A stretch of 64,000 nucleotides of DNA, taken from Pseudomonadota bacterium. Lineage in GTDB: Bacteria; Pseudomonadota; Gammaproteobacteria; Pseudomonadales; Moraxellaceae. This document shows positions 1 through 8,385 of the stretch, one piece after another. The stretch is taken from NCBI GenBank assembly GCA_023393635.1, contig JAEWKT010000032.1, positions 241,658 through 305,657 on the forward strand, written 5' to 3'. Under the pieces are notes generated by a model, which was not told the DNA's origin, did no database searches, and saw only the letters and a list, made by a program, of their open reading frames with translations. The first letter of the stretch is position 1; each line of letters begins with the position of its first letter. Made by a program: the position numbers and the translations under genes.

Positions 1-59
1 AGGTTTTTTGCCATTGGCCCGCCCATATTACCCAAACCGATAAATGCAATCTGGCTCAT
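1..59 (-). CDS. mmsB: 3-hydroxyisobutyrate dehydrogenase, N-terminal fragment (runs off the window)
   Basis: Only the first 19 codons are present, read from an ATG at 59 down to the window edge. They encode the nucleotide-binding start typical of 3-hydroxyisobutyrate dehydrogenases: GLGNMG followed by GPMAKN, matching the family pattern GxGxMGxPMAxN. The enzyme oxidises 3-hydroxyisobutyrate to methylmalonate semialdehyde with NAD+. It lies 52 bp after the 3-hydroxyisobutyryl-CoA hydrolase and is the last visible gene of a valine-catabolism operon whose first gene, mmsA, uses its product. Its assignment rests on this motif plus the operon context. Confidence 0.85.
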   Translation of the reverse strand, partial: MSQIAFIGLGNMGGPMAKN

Positions 60-111
60 TTTGATTTTCCCTGAAATGTTGTCCATGTTATTTATTGATT
101 AAGTAAACAAG

Positions 112-1389
112 CTATGCTGGCTGTTGGCTATGACTGCCAAGATCTGCGAGTGGATGCGTGTGCAAAGACCATGGGTTAGCAATATATCCATTGATCCATT
201 CGGGTGTTATTTCAGCATGTGTTGCAGGGTGCCACTTTGGTTGTAAGTCTTTATCAATCAATAAAGCACGAATCCCTTCGGCAAAGTCTGGTCTTGCTGC
301 GCAGTGCAAGGCAGCCAGATATTCCATGCGGAACACTTCTGCAAGAGACATATCTTTAGCCAGATCAAGCAATAAGCTGGCCAAATAGGCTGAACTGGGT
401 GAACCCTTTTTAAGGGTAGAAGCTGCTTTGCTAAACCATGGATCTTCGCTGCGATGATTAATAATTGCTTCGATCACTTGATTAATATTAGCGTGATTAC
501 AGAGTGCTTGAATGGTTTGAAGCTGTGTTTCGATTGGGCCTGGTTGTACTAAGCCTGATTGAGTCGAGTCTTGTTGAATTGAACGTGGGTCATTTTTTAA
601 ACCATTTTGGGCATTGCATAGCACTGCATCCAGTAAAAAACCATTTTTAGTCTGCAAGTTAGTCCACGGTTGCTGTTGCAGCAACGCAATAACGCGCGCC
701 TTATCAGTCTGTACAATCACGTAATCCGCCAGATTAATAAATTTGGCATCACTTGCGTTAATCATGGCACCAGTGAGCGCAAGAAATAAACCCACATGAT
801 CTGGCATTTGATTTAAAAAGTAACTACCGCCTACATCAGGAAATAAACCAATGTTAATTTCAGGCATGGCCAGTCGGGATTTTTCGGTAACCACCCGATG
901 ACTTGCCCCAGCCATTAAACCCATACCGCCCCCCATCACAATGCCGTGAGCCCAACATAAAATTGGTTTTGGATAGGTATGAATCATATAATCAAGGCGA
1001 TATTCACGTTCAAAAAAGTCACAGGCATACTGGTTGCCGCGAATATCGTCTTTGTTGGCTGAGGTATGATGGTTGCGCATCGACTGGTAGAGATGTTGCA
1101 AATCACCACCCGCACAAAAGGCTTTTTCACCTGTAGCATGCATCAACACCATGGCTACATTATCATCTGTTAACCATGTGGCAAGTTGGGCTGCCATTAA
1201 ATCAATCATGTCGAGCGATAAGGCGTTTAAGGTCTTTTCGGCATTTAGCTGAATCATGCCAATCAGGTAGCCATTATCGGCCTTAATAGTGTCAAATAAT
1301 ACAGGTTGTACGGCAGGCTTAGCTTTATTGTTCTCAGGGTTGATTTCAGGTAATGCGTTGGCTTTATCAGGTTGCATATGATGATCCAT
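112..1389 (-). CDS. 3-hydroxyisobutyryl-CoA hydrolase (enoyl-CoA hydratase/isomerase family)
   Basis: A 425-residue crotonase-fold protein. It shows the oxyanion-hole motif FCAGGDLQ, then the HIBCH-type blocks HGIVMGGGMGL and PEINIGLFPDVGGSYFL, where the Glu and Asp of PEIxIGxxPD are the family's catalytic acids. The hydrolase cleaves 3-hydroxyisobutyryl-CoA to free 3-hydroxyisobutyrate, the substrate of the next gene (mmsB). The ATG overlaps the stop of the upstream acyl-CoA dehydrogenase by one base (TAATG), so translation is probably coupled. The first 25 or so residues are hydrophilic and not part of the fold. A second HIBCH-type gene lies at 56151-57272. The family cannot be separated from some enoyl-CoA hydratases by motif alone, but the operon favours HIBCH. 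Confidence 0.85.
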   Translation of the reverse strand: MDHHMQPDKANALPEINPENNKAKPAVQPVLFDTIKADNGYLIGMIQLNAEKTLNALSLDMIDLMAAQLATWLTDDNVAMVLMHATGEKAFCAGGDLQHLYQSMRNHHTSANKDDIRGNQYACDFFEREYRLDYMIHTYPKPILCWAHGIVMGGGMGLMAGASHRVVTEKSRLAMPEINIGLFPDVGGSYFLNQMPDHVGLFLALTGAMINASDAKFINLADYVIVQTDKARVIALLQQQPWTNLQTKNGFLLDAVLCNAQNGLKNDPRSIQQDSTQSGLVQPGPIETQLQTIQALCNHANINQVIEAIINHRSEDPWFSKAASTLKKGSPSSAYLASLLLDLAKDMSLAEVFRMEYLAALHCAARPDFAEGIRALLIDKDLQPKWHPATHAEITPEWINGYIANPWSLHTHPLADLGSHSQQPA

Positions 1390-2555
1390 TAGCGAATATT
1401 CTCAGGGGCAGTGCCATTTAACAGATGACGTGAAATAATAACGCGCATAATTTCATTGCTTCCTTCCAGAATCTGATGCACGCGCACATCACGCAAATAA
1501 CGCTCTAAAGGATATTCCCGAATATATCCATAACCGCCATGCAATTGCAAAGCATCATTACAGACATTAAAACCAACATCAGTGGCAAAGCGCTTGGCCA
1601 TTGCACAGTAAGTACTTGCATCGGTGGCGCGTTGATCCAGCTTATAAGCACCGAGTCTGACCATTTGCCGCGCTGCCACCAGTTCAGTTAGCATATCAGC
1701 CATCTTAAACTGCAAGGCCTGAAACTCGGCCAGTTTGCGTTTAAATTGTTGGCGTTCGCCCATGTACAGCCGTGCAGCATCTAGTGCTGCTTGCGCCGCG
1801 CCTATCGAGCAGCTGGCAATATTAATACGGCCACCATCAATACCGCGCATAGCAATTTTAAAACCTTCACCCTCAATACCTAACAAATGATCCGCAGGAA
1901 TCATCACGTTATCAAAACTAATGGTACGTGTCGGCTGGCTATTCCAGCCCATTTTTTGCTCGCAGCGGCCATAGGTAATACCAGCACTATCCGCAGGGAC
2001 AGCAAATGCCGAAATACCACTGGCACCCGCGCTGCCAGTCCGCGCCATGACCACTAATAAATCGGTTGAACCTGCACCTGATATAAACGCTTTAGCACCG
2101 TTTAAACAGTATTGACCATTTATGAATTCAGCACGCGTTGTTAACGAGGCCGCGTCAGAACCAGCGTTTGGTTCGGTCAGGCAATAAGATGCCAGTTTTT
2201 GTCCACTGGCCAGCAAGGAACACCATTGCTTGCGAATGGTAGCCGAGCCCCAACTGGCCACCATCCAGCAGGCCATATTATGAATGCTGATATAAGCTGC
2301 CGTTGAAGGGCAGGCATAAGCTAACTCTTCAAATATAATGGAAGCATCTAAACGGCTTAAACCCATGCCACCTGCATCCTCAGGTGTATAAATCCCACAA
2401 AAACCCAAATCACCTGCTTTTTTAATCATGTCAATGGGAAAAATACATTCGGCATCCCATTGCGCTGCGCTGGGTGCTATTTCAGCCGCTGCAAAATGAC
2501 GTGCGGCTTGTTGAAACGCACGCTGATCTTCTGATAAATCAAAATTCATGGCCAA
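1389..2555 (-). CDS. Acyl-CoA dehydrogenase, probably isobutyryl-CoA dehydrogenase
   Basis: A 388-residue flavoprotein of the short-chain acyl-CoA dehydrogenase family. Visible family signatures are CLTEPNAGSDAAS (substrate/FAD loop), the C-terminal LHGGYGYIREYPLERYLRD and ILEGSNEIMR, which carries the catalytic Glu region. In this operon the substrate should be isobutyryl-CoA, converted to methacrylyl-CoA with electrons passed to electron-transfer flavoprotein. No separate methacrylyl-CoA hydratase is seen before the next gene, HIBCH, so that step must be encoded elsewhere. It is 24 bp downstream of mmsA and overlaps HIBCH by one base. Substrate is inferred from context only. Confidence 0.85.
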   Translation of the reverse strand: MAMNFDLSEDQRAFQQAARHFAAAEIAPSAAQWDAECIFPIDMIKKAGDLGFCGIYTPEDAGGMGLSRLDASIIFEELAYACPSTAAYISIHNMACWMVASWGSATIRKQWCSLLASGQKLASYCLTEPNAGSDAASLTTRAEFINGQYCLNGAKAFISGAGSTDLLVVMARTGSAGASGISAFAVPADSAGITYGRCEQKMGWNSQPTRTISFDNVMIPADHLLGIEGEGFKIAMRGIDGGRINIASCSIGAAQAALDAARLYMGERQQFKRKLAEFQALQFKMADMLTELVAARQMVRLGAYKLDQRATDASTYCAMAKRFATDVGFNVCNDALQLHGGYGYIREYPLERYLRDVRVHQILEGSNEIMRVIISRHLLNGTAPENIR

Positions 2556-2579
2556 TTTCCTTTTAGCTATTGGGTTGAG

Positions 2580-4085
2580 CTATTTAAGAGAAATGGTCGT
2601 GTTCACCGCACCAGCGACGGCATCATCTTCAAACCAGCGTGCCGTAATGGTTTTGGTTTGGGTATAAAACATAATGGCTTGCTTGCCGTAAGGGCCTAAA
2701 TCACCAAGTTTTGAGGCACGTGAACCACTAAATGAAAATAGCGGTACAGGCACAGGAATTGGCACATTAATACCAATTTGTCCCACATCAATTTCTTCTT
2801 GAAACTTGCGCGCTGCTGCACCAGATTGGGTAAAGATAGCTGTGCCGTTACCATTTGGGTTTTGGTTAACAAAAGCAATCGCATCGTCCAAAGTGGCAAG
2901 AGACACAATACACAGCACAGGGCCAAATACTTCCTGGTTATAAATTTTCATGTCACGTGTAACACCAGAGAAAATAGTTGCACCCACAAAGTTACCTTGG
3001 TTATAGCCATCTACTTTTGGATTGCGACCATCGAGCTCAAGCGTAGCGCCTGCTTCAATTCCACTGGCAATAAAGCTTTCTACCCGTTCACGCGCAGCAC
3101 AGGAAATCAACGGCCCAATATCGGTACCTGCTTCTACGCCTGCGTTTACTTTAAGTGTCTTGGCTATATTTACAATTTCTGTAATCCATTCATTGGCAGC
3201 GCCCACCAGCACTACCACCGACAAGGCCATGCAACGCTGTCCTGCGGCACCAAATGCTGCACCTGCAATACTATTTAAGGTTTGTTGTTTATTGGCATCA
3301 GGTAAAACAATGGCATGGTTTTTTGCGCCCATCATACATTGCACGCGTTTGCCTGCCAGGGTGGCACGGTTATAAACGTGTGTGCCCACCTTGGTTGAAC
3401 CTACAAAAGAAACCGCTTTAATATCGGCATGGTCGCAAATGGCATTGACTACATCTTCACCGCCATGAATCACATTTAATACGCCAGCAGGAATGCCAGC
3501 TTCTAGTGCCAGCTCAACCAAACGCATGGTCACCATGGGGTCTTGTTCGGATGGTTTTAATACAAAAGTATTGCCACAAGCAATCGCCATAGGGAACATC
3601 CACAATGGAATCATGGCGGGGAAGTTAAATGGGGTAATACCTGCGCACACTCCTAAACCTTGCTGAATAGTATAGGTATCCACGCCATTGGCCACATTAT
3701 TAGCCAACTCGCCCATTTGCAAATTGCCAATATTGGCGGCGTGCTCAACTACTTCTAAACCGCGAAACACATCACCTTCCGCGTCTGCCAGGGTTTTGCC
3801 TTGTTCGGCTGTCAAAATGGCTGCTAGCTCTGCCATGTTTTCACGAATTAATTGCTGATATTTCAAAAAAATACGGGCACGTGTACCAATCGGCGTAAAG
3901 CGCCATGTTTTAAATGCTTCTTTTGCACAAGACACCGCAGCATTGATTTCATCTGGAGTGGCAAATGGTACGCGCGCTAATACTTCTTGGGTGGCTGGAT
4001 TTACCACTTCACGCCATTCTGTTGTTTTCGACTCTATAAATTGGCCATTAATCAGTAGTTTAATGGTTGGCATGGCAGTGGTCAT
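2580..4085 (-). CDS. mmsA: Methylmalonate-semialdehyde dehydrogenase (CoA-acylating)
   Basis: A 501-residue aldehyde dehydrogenase close to the usual MmsA length. It has the CoA-dependent MmsA signature MMGAKNHAIVLPDA and the active-site stretch AAGQRCMALS with the nucleophilic Cys near residue 285. It converts methylmalonate semialdehyde to propionyl-CoA, the end of the valine (and thymine) route. It is the first gene of the leftward operon; an AGGGA Shine-Dalgarno lies 7 nt before the ATG. The divergent AraC-type gene at 4327 is its likely regulator. Confidence 0.92.
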   Translation of the reverse strand: MTTAMPTIKLLINGQFIESKTTEWREVVNPATQEVLARVPFATPDEINAAVSCAKEAFKTWRFTPIGTRARIFLKYQQLIRENMAELAAILTAEQGKTLADAEGDVFRGLEVVEHAANIGNLQMGELANNVANGVDTYTIQQGLGVCAGITPFNFPAMIPLWMFPMAIACGNTFVLKPSEQDPMVTMRLVELALEAGIPAGVLNVIHGGEDVVNAICDHADIKAVSFVGSTKVGTHVYNRATLAGKRVQCMMGAKNHAIVLPDANKQQTLNSIAGAAFGAAGQRCMALSVVVLVGAANEWITEIVNIAKTLKVNAGVEAGTDIGPLISCAARERVESFIASGIEAGATLELDGRNPKVDGYNQGNFVGATIFSGVTRDMKIYNQEVFGPVLCIVSLATLDDAIAFVNQNPNGNGTAIFTQSGAAARKFQEEIDVGQIGINVPIPVPVPLFSFSGSRASKLGDLGPYGKQAIMFYTQTKTITARWFEDDAVAGAVNTTISLK

Positions 4086-4326
4086 AACAATATCCCTATA
4101 AAGCCTGATTTTAATTGCAAGGTTCTAATAACCCATTTTTGAGTCTTTCATGTTCACATGCAATGGAGCTACACATGGACTGCAATTTAAGTGAATTCAG
4201 TCCTAAGCCTAAGAGGAGGCCACATTAGATTAGATAAAATGGCCTGAGCTGACTAGGTTACATTCATTCAAAGCAAGTGAGTGAATTTGCCATATCTTGT
4301 ATTTTTCCAACATGTTATTTTGATTA
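4086..4326. promoter_or_regulatory. Divergent control region between mmsA and the AraC-type regulator
   Basis: This 241-bp spacer must hold the promoters of both directions. Two dyads are visible: ATTCATTCA / TGAGTGAAT at 4262-4270 and 4278-4286 (8 of 9 positions complementary, 7-nt spacer), and AGGCCA / TGGCCT at 4217-4222 and 4240-4245. Either could be an operator of the AraC-type protein, which often binds repeated half-sites. No promoter hexamers stand out convincingly. Confidence 0.4.
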
Positions 4327-5367
4327 ATGACCTCAATAAATTTTTATAGAATGATGGAAAAAAATAGTGTTTCAATTCATTTTGTACAATCGGCTCTTAA
4401 ACCATTGCAGAATCAAAATGTTGATATCAATATAATTTTAACTAATTGTGGTATTGATTCCAGCTTATTGAAACAAGCGCAGTCCAGGGTGACGGCTGAG
4501 CAGTTTAGCCAGTTGTGGCTGGCTGTGGCGCGTTGCTTAGATGATGAGTTTTTTGGGCAAGACTCCCATCGCATGAAAGTGGGTAGTTTTGCCATGTTGT
4601 GCCGTATGTTAGTTCATTACAAAACATTAAAAACCGCAATTGTTGGCATGCTTCGGTTTTTTAACTTGTTATTAGATGATTTTCATTCTGAAATAGTGAT
4701 TGAAGGTCAGTATAGTTATATCCAGATTACTCAACCGCGCACAATGCCTGAGGATCGTATCTTTGGTCATGAAACATTGTTAATTTTGCAGCATGGCATT
4801 GCGTGTTGGCTGGTAGGACGACGTATTCCAGTACTGTTAGCAGGCTTTGCCTATCCAAAACCTGTGTATAGTGATGAATATCAGCTCATGTATTCAGCAG
4901 AGTTGCAATTTGATCAGCCATTTACTTCGCTTGCTTTTGAGAGCAGTTATTTAGAACTACCGCTGGTACAACATGAACATACGGTGCAAGAGTTTTTGCA
5001 ACATGCACCAACGAATATTGTGCTGAAATATAAAAATTATTCGAGCTTTTCTGCCACCATTCGTAAAGCCCTCAAGGCAACGCCCGTTTATCATTGGCCA
5101 GATTTTGATAGTTTTGCATCTGGTTTAAATATGACCCGATCAACCTTGCGCCGACGTTTAAGTGAGGAGGGACAACCCTTTCAATCTATCAAGGATCAGT
5201 TGCGCCGTGACATGGCCATGACCCTATTGAGCCAACCTGATAAAAGCGTTATGGATATTGCCGCAGCCTTAGGTTTTGCTGAGCCTGGTGCATTTCATCG
5301 CGCATTTAAAAAATGGACAAATCACACGCCAAATCACTATCGGCAGCAATTGAAAACAATGCAGTGA
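4327..5367 (+). CDS. AraC-family transcriptional regulator, probable activator of the valine operon
   Basis: A 346-residue protein with an N-terminal ligand domain of the OruR/ArgR-like AraC type and a C-terminal double helix-turn-helix (about residues 240-345). The C-terminal part shows NMTRSTLRRRLSEEGQPF and the AraC signature DIAAALGFAEPGAFHRAFKKW. It is divergent from mmsA, the same relation as mmsR to mmsAB in Pseudomonas aeruginosa, so it likely activates that operon in response to valine or an intermediate. A second in-frame ATG at 4351 has no better ribosome site, so the start is uncertain by eight codons. Confidence 0.8.
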   Translation: MTSINFYRMMEKNSVSIHFVQSALKPLQNQNVDINIILTNCGIDSSLLKQAQSRVTAEQFSQLWLAVARCLDDEFFGQDSHRMKVGSFAMLCRMLVHYKTLKTAIVGMLRFFNLLLDDFHSEIVIEGQYSYIQITQPRTMPEDRIFGHETLLILQHGIACWLVGRRIPVLLAGFAYPKPVYSDEYQLMYSAELQFDQPFTSLAFESSYLELPLVQHEHTVQEFLQHAPTNIVLKYKNYSSFSATIRKALKATPVYHWPDFDSFASGLNMTRSTLRRRLSEEGQPFQSIKDQLRRDMAMTLLSQPDKSVMDIAAALGFAEPGAFHRAFKKWTNHTPNHYRQQLKTMQ

Positions 5368-5414
5368 TAGCAACAAGCAGGGTTTTAGCATGTAAGTTAT
5401 AAGTTAAATGGCCA

Positions 5415-5687
5415 TTACATTGCATCAATCGTTAACGCCTGGTTGGCAATTAAAGTTGCACCACAAGCGGTTTTATCACCATGTCTTGCTACAGCGCGTC
5501 CATTAATTAACATTGCGCCATCACCAGTGATAATGGTGCTTACACCGCCATGACCAGGAATGGGGCAGGTCACTTTGTCACCCACACAGGCAATGGCAAC
5601 ACCGTTGATGGTACTGGTTGCACTGCCCTGAATCACTTGTCCGCCATGGCTCGTCATTGCACCCACTGTAATTAATGCCTTACTCAT
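5415..5687 (-). CDS. PAAR-domain protein, T6SS spike tip
   Basis: A 90-residue protein made only of a PAAR fold: short glycine-rich repeats such as TSHGGQVIQGS, CVGDKVTCPIPGHGG and GRAVARHGDKTACGATL, with the His/Cys residues that coordinate the single metal ion in this family. PAAR proteins sharpen the VgrG trimer and can carry effectors; this one has no extension, so it is a plain tip. It is the last gene of the leftward T6SS operon, preceded by a good AGGA site 7 nt from the ATG. No VgrG is encoded in the window. Confidence 0.9.
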   Translation of the reverse strand: MSKALITVGAMTSHGGQVIQGSATSTINGVAIACVGDKVTCPIPGHGGVSTIITGDGAMLINGRAVARHGDKTACGATLIANQALTIDAM

Positions 5688-5719
5688 CTCATTTTCCTAT
5701 TTATTGCCATTATTAAACA

Positions 5720-6652
5720 TTATTCAAGCGCACTTAAGGGCATTCCACTTTCTGCAATCAATTTTTGCGCCATTGCAGGTTTGCCCAATATTCCTTTCAT
5801 GCGAAATTCGGTATGGCCTAAATCCATCATTTTCCAGCGTCCACCCCATGTTAATCCAACAGATTCAGCCGCTTCGCCATAATATTTATAGCCTTGCATG
5901 GCCCACGGGTCTTTTTCAGTAATCACGACTTTTCCGTTACGCATAAATGCCACATCTGCTGCCAAGCCAAATTGATGATAGCTACGGTATCCTGTAGCCT
6001 GGGTCACATGCGATCCTTTACCTGCCAGCATATTTTGTCGTTCAGGACTACGATAACCTTCTAGTAAAACCATGTCGTAGCCGTGACGTTCTTTCATTAT
6101 TTTAAATACTAATAATAAACGCTGCGCATAACGTGGATTAATCTTATCCCATTTTCGATCCGCCAGGCGCAAGTTTACAGCATGGGTAATTTGAGTGGGT
6201 ATTGTGGTGGGCGCGCTTTGATCAACAATCGATTCAGCTTGTTGGGCAATCGCTTCAGCCGCCACAATTAGTTCTGCATCCACTTCAGGTGGCGGTACTA
6301 GCATTTCGCCTTCTAACAATGCATAAATCTGCGCATCGACAGGATTACTATAACTTTCATCCAAAGGAGCAAGCGAGGTTTCACGTGTGGCCATCCAAAA
6401 GGTAGGTGCAGCAATTAAAAAAACGCCTGCCAATAAAATCCATAGTTGCTGCTGATAGCCTTGATCCTGTGCATCACTAATCTTGTTGGTTCCATACGCC
6501 ATGATTTTATTCAAATAATGCTGGTAATAGCGATGTGTTGCAGGGGCAATGCGTTTAATGCGTAGCCACGTATTATCCCGTAAAGCACCAGATAGTAAAA
6601 AAGCACAGAATAAACTGATTGCCAAAAAGTAAAAAATAACAAGCCAGATCAT
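5720..6652 (-). CDS. tagX: TagX, T6SS-associated peptidoglycan endopeptidase (M15/VanY family)
   Basis: A 310-residue protein with an N-terminal membrane helix (about 2-22), a second one (about 70-88), and a C-terminal VanY-type zinc peptidase domain. The metal motif SYHQFGLAADVAF (His and Asp near residues 226 and 233) and the distal GHTEF (His near 280) are present. In Acinetobacter, TagX is described as an L,D-endopeptidase needed to open the cell wall for T6SS assembly; placement between tssL and PAAR agrees. It should act in the periplasm while anchored to the inner membrane. Confidence 0.85.
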   Translation of the reverse strand: MIWLVIFYFLAISLFCAFLLSGALRDNTWLRIKRIAPATHRYYQHYLNKIMAYGTNKISDAQDQGYQQQLWILLAGVFLIAAPTFWMATRETSLAPLDESYSNPVDAQIYALLEGEMLVPPPEVDAELIVAAEAIAQQAESIVDQSAPTTIPTQITHAVNLRLADRKWDKINPRYAQRLLLVFKIMKERHGYDMVLLEGYRSPERQNMLAGKGSHVTQATGYRSYHQFGLAADVAFMRNGKVVITEKDPWAMQGYKYYGEAAESVGLTWGGRWKMMDLGHTEFRMKGILGKPAMAQKLIAESGMPLSALE

Positions 6653-6671
6653 GTTTTATTCAACGTTTACC

Positions 6672-7547
6672 TTATTTATCTTTTTTCTTGGATTGTTGTC
6701 TGGCTTGTTGTTGCGCAGTCCCCGTGTTTACTTTGGTATTGGCCTTGCTTACTGATTTAGTCGCTGGCTGGACTTTGTTTTTTTGTGGCACATTATTTTT
6801 CTTTTGCGTTGCTGGTTTATTTTTATTGGTTTTTTTTGTTTTAGAAACTGATTCGTTGGCTATATCGTCTGTTTCAAGCACTTTAAATGGATTGCTCTTG
6901 GCTTGATCAGCTGTCAAGGCATTATTTGCTAAAGGTGCGTTAGATGAGGTGTTTTTAGAGGCTGATGTCACGTTTTGCACAGCAGCAGCGGTAACCAAAG
7001 CAGGGGCTACCAAGGCAACGTTTACTTGCGTTGCCTGGTTTGTCTCGGTGTTTTTGGGTGTATCCAGATTATCATTATTTGCAGATCCCGCTTTTGGCTT
7101 GGCATTTTTATCTGTTAAGTGCGTATTGATCCAGTCTTCAATCACATCAGTTTTGGGTGCAGTAGCTATTGTAATAGGGTTCGTAGCAGCCGAGCTATTC
7201 ATGGCTGAATCAGTCGCAGCATTAGCCACCACTTCAGAGGGCACTGCTTCATGAGGAGACAGTTCAGTGCTGGGCATTTTAGTGTCAATTACGGCACTAG
7301 GATTAGCGATAATATGACTGGTGCCAACTGGTGTCTCTTTTGATTCTGGCAAAGATTGTGTTTTTGAGGTGAACCAAAAGGTGAGCACAACCAGTACTGC
7401 ACCCAATAAAAAACTTAAAATAGCAATACGCCATACTGTTTTACGGTCAATAAAGTCATTTTTATTGCGCTGTAATATTTTTATAGAGGCAGCTGTATAA
7501 TGATCATTATATAGTGAAGGTGCCTGCTTTTTTTTAAGTTCACTCAT
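6672..7547 (-). CDS. Uncharacterised single-pass membrane protein of the T6SS locus, Thr/Ala/Lys-rich
   Basis: A 291-residue protein with about 40 cytoplasmic residues, one membrane helix (about 41-60, RIAILSFLLGAVLVVLTFWF) and a long low-complexity tail rich in Ala, Thr, Ser, Asn and, at the end, Lys and Gln. I recognise no enzymatic or binding domain. The tail should be periplasmic and strongly basic. It sits between tssL and tagX in the same direction, where Acinetobacter clusters carry Acinetobacter-specific genes of this kind. It may be part of the membrane complex that lacks TssJ. Function is not inferable from sequence alone. Confidence 0.75.
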   Translation of the reverse strand: MSELKKKQAPSLYNDHYTAASIKILQRNKNDFIDRKTVWRIAILSFLLGAVLVVLTFWFTSKTQSLPESKETPVGTSHIIANPSAVIDTKMPSTELSPHEAVPSEVVANAATDSAMNSSAATNPITIATAPKTDVIEDWINTHLTDKNAKPKAGSANNDNLDTPKNTETNQATQVNVALVAPALVTAAAVQNVTSASKNTSSNAPLANNALTADQAKSNPFKVLETDDIANESVSKTKKTNKNKPATQKKNNVPQKNKVQPATKSVSKANTKVNTGTAQQQARQQSKKKDK

Positions 7548-7574
7548 GGGCTGATGCTCAAATCAACATAATTA

Positions 7575-8375
7575 TTATGGAAGATAAATACTAATGTTTG
7601 CCTGCTGCTCAGGTGCGGCAATAACATGTGAAAAAGGCGCTAAAGCATTTTGGCGGTCTTTTCCTAGCGCATAGTAGATTCCTGAAAAAGCTATAATTGA
7701 GAAGAACATTAAAATAGTGAGTATTAAGCCAATCGGGATTTCCCCCCGAATCACGTGTCTAATCTGGTCTGGAATGGCCCAAAACGGAGCAAACTCACGC
7801 TTCTTACCTTTAAGGTAATCAATTTCATCACCCAAACGGGCAATTAGATAGTTAATTTTTTCTGGTGCTTCAAGACGATATTTCCCCTGAAAGCCCAGCA
7901 ATAAACAATAATGAAAAACTTCCAAGGCAGGCAAACGCTCAGCACCCTGCGCCCGTAGGTCTTCTAACACGGTAAAAAACCGTTCGCCAGCCAATTGCGA
8001 GCCAAACAGTTTAAGCTGCAACGGGGAAAGCTCCCAGGCTGCTTTGACACTATCTACTGACGGGCTGTGCTGCACCATAATGGTTTCATCCACCAGAGCG
8101 CAAAATGCATATTTTACATCATGGATATTTTCCGCTGAAAAACCTGCTCGACGTGCCTGACCATCAAAGCGTGTTAAAAACTCAGTGAGCTGGGTTTGTA
8201 GTTCAGATGCACTTTGAGGTAAGTAGGCATTTTTAAGCAAAAAAACCAAATAAAAACCTTCATACAAATAATCCAGTAAAGATTTTTGTACTGCCTTTAA
8301 AGGGATCGTGCTGCGCGCGCCCTGGCCAAGTTCACCATGATCAAATAATGAGGGCATTGAGTGCTCTTTTTGCAT
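7575..8375 (-). CDS. tssL: TssL (DotU/IcmH family), T6SS inner-membrane complex protein
   Basis: A 266-residue DotU-family protein: a cytoplasmic helical domain (FLTRFDGQARRAGF, YAFCALVDETIM, GERFFTVLEDL, YCLLLGFQGKYRLE) followed by a single C-terminal membrane helix (about residues 215-237). The family's cytoplasmic hook contacts TssM and the baseplate. There is no C-terminal OmpA/peptidoglycan-binding extension. I chose ATG 8375 because AAGGA lies 7 nt upstream; a longer reading would need a TTG at 8396 inside tssK. It follows tssK in the operon. Confidence 0.92.
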   Translation of the reverse strand: MQKEHSMPSLFDHGELGQGARSTIPLKAVQKSLLDYLYEGFYLVFLLKNAYLPQSASELQTQLTEFLTRFDGQARRAGFSAENIHDVKYAFCALVDETIMVQHSPSVDSVKAAWELSPLQLKLFGSQLAGERFFTVLEDLRAQGAERLPALEVFHYCLLLGFQGKYRLEAPEKINYLIARLGDEIDYLKGKKREFAPFWAIPDQIRHVIRGEIPIGLILTILMFFSIIAFSGIYYALGKDRQNALAPFSHVIAAPEQQANISIYLP

Positions 8376-8385
8376 GTTTATATCC

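Noticed and set aside
2778..3278. 166-codon open frame antisense to mmsA
   Set aside because: It lies opposite the conserved aldehyde dehydrogenase core, with odd composition (many Cys and Asn) and no recognisable family.
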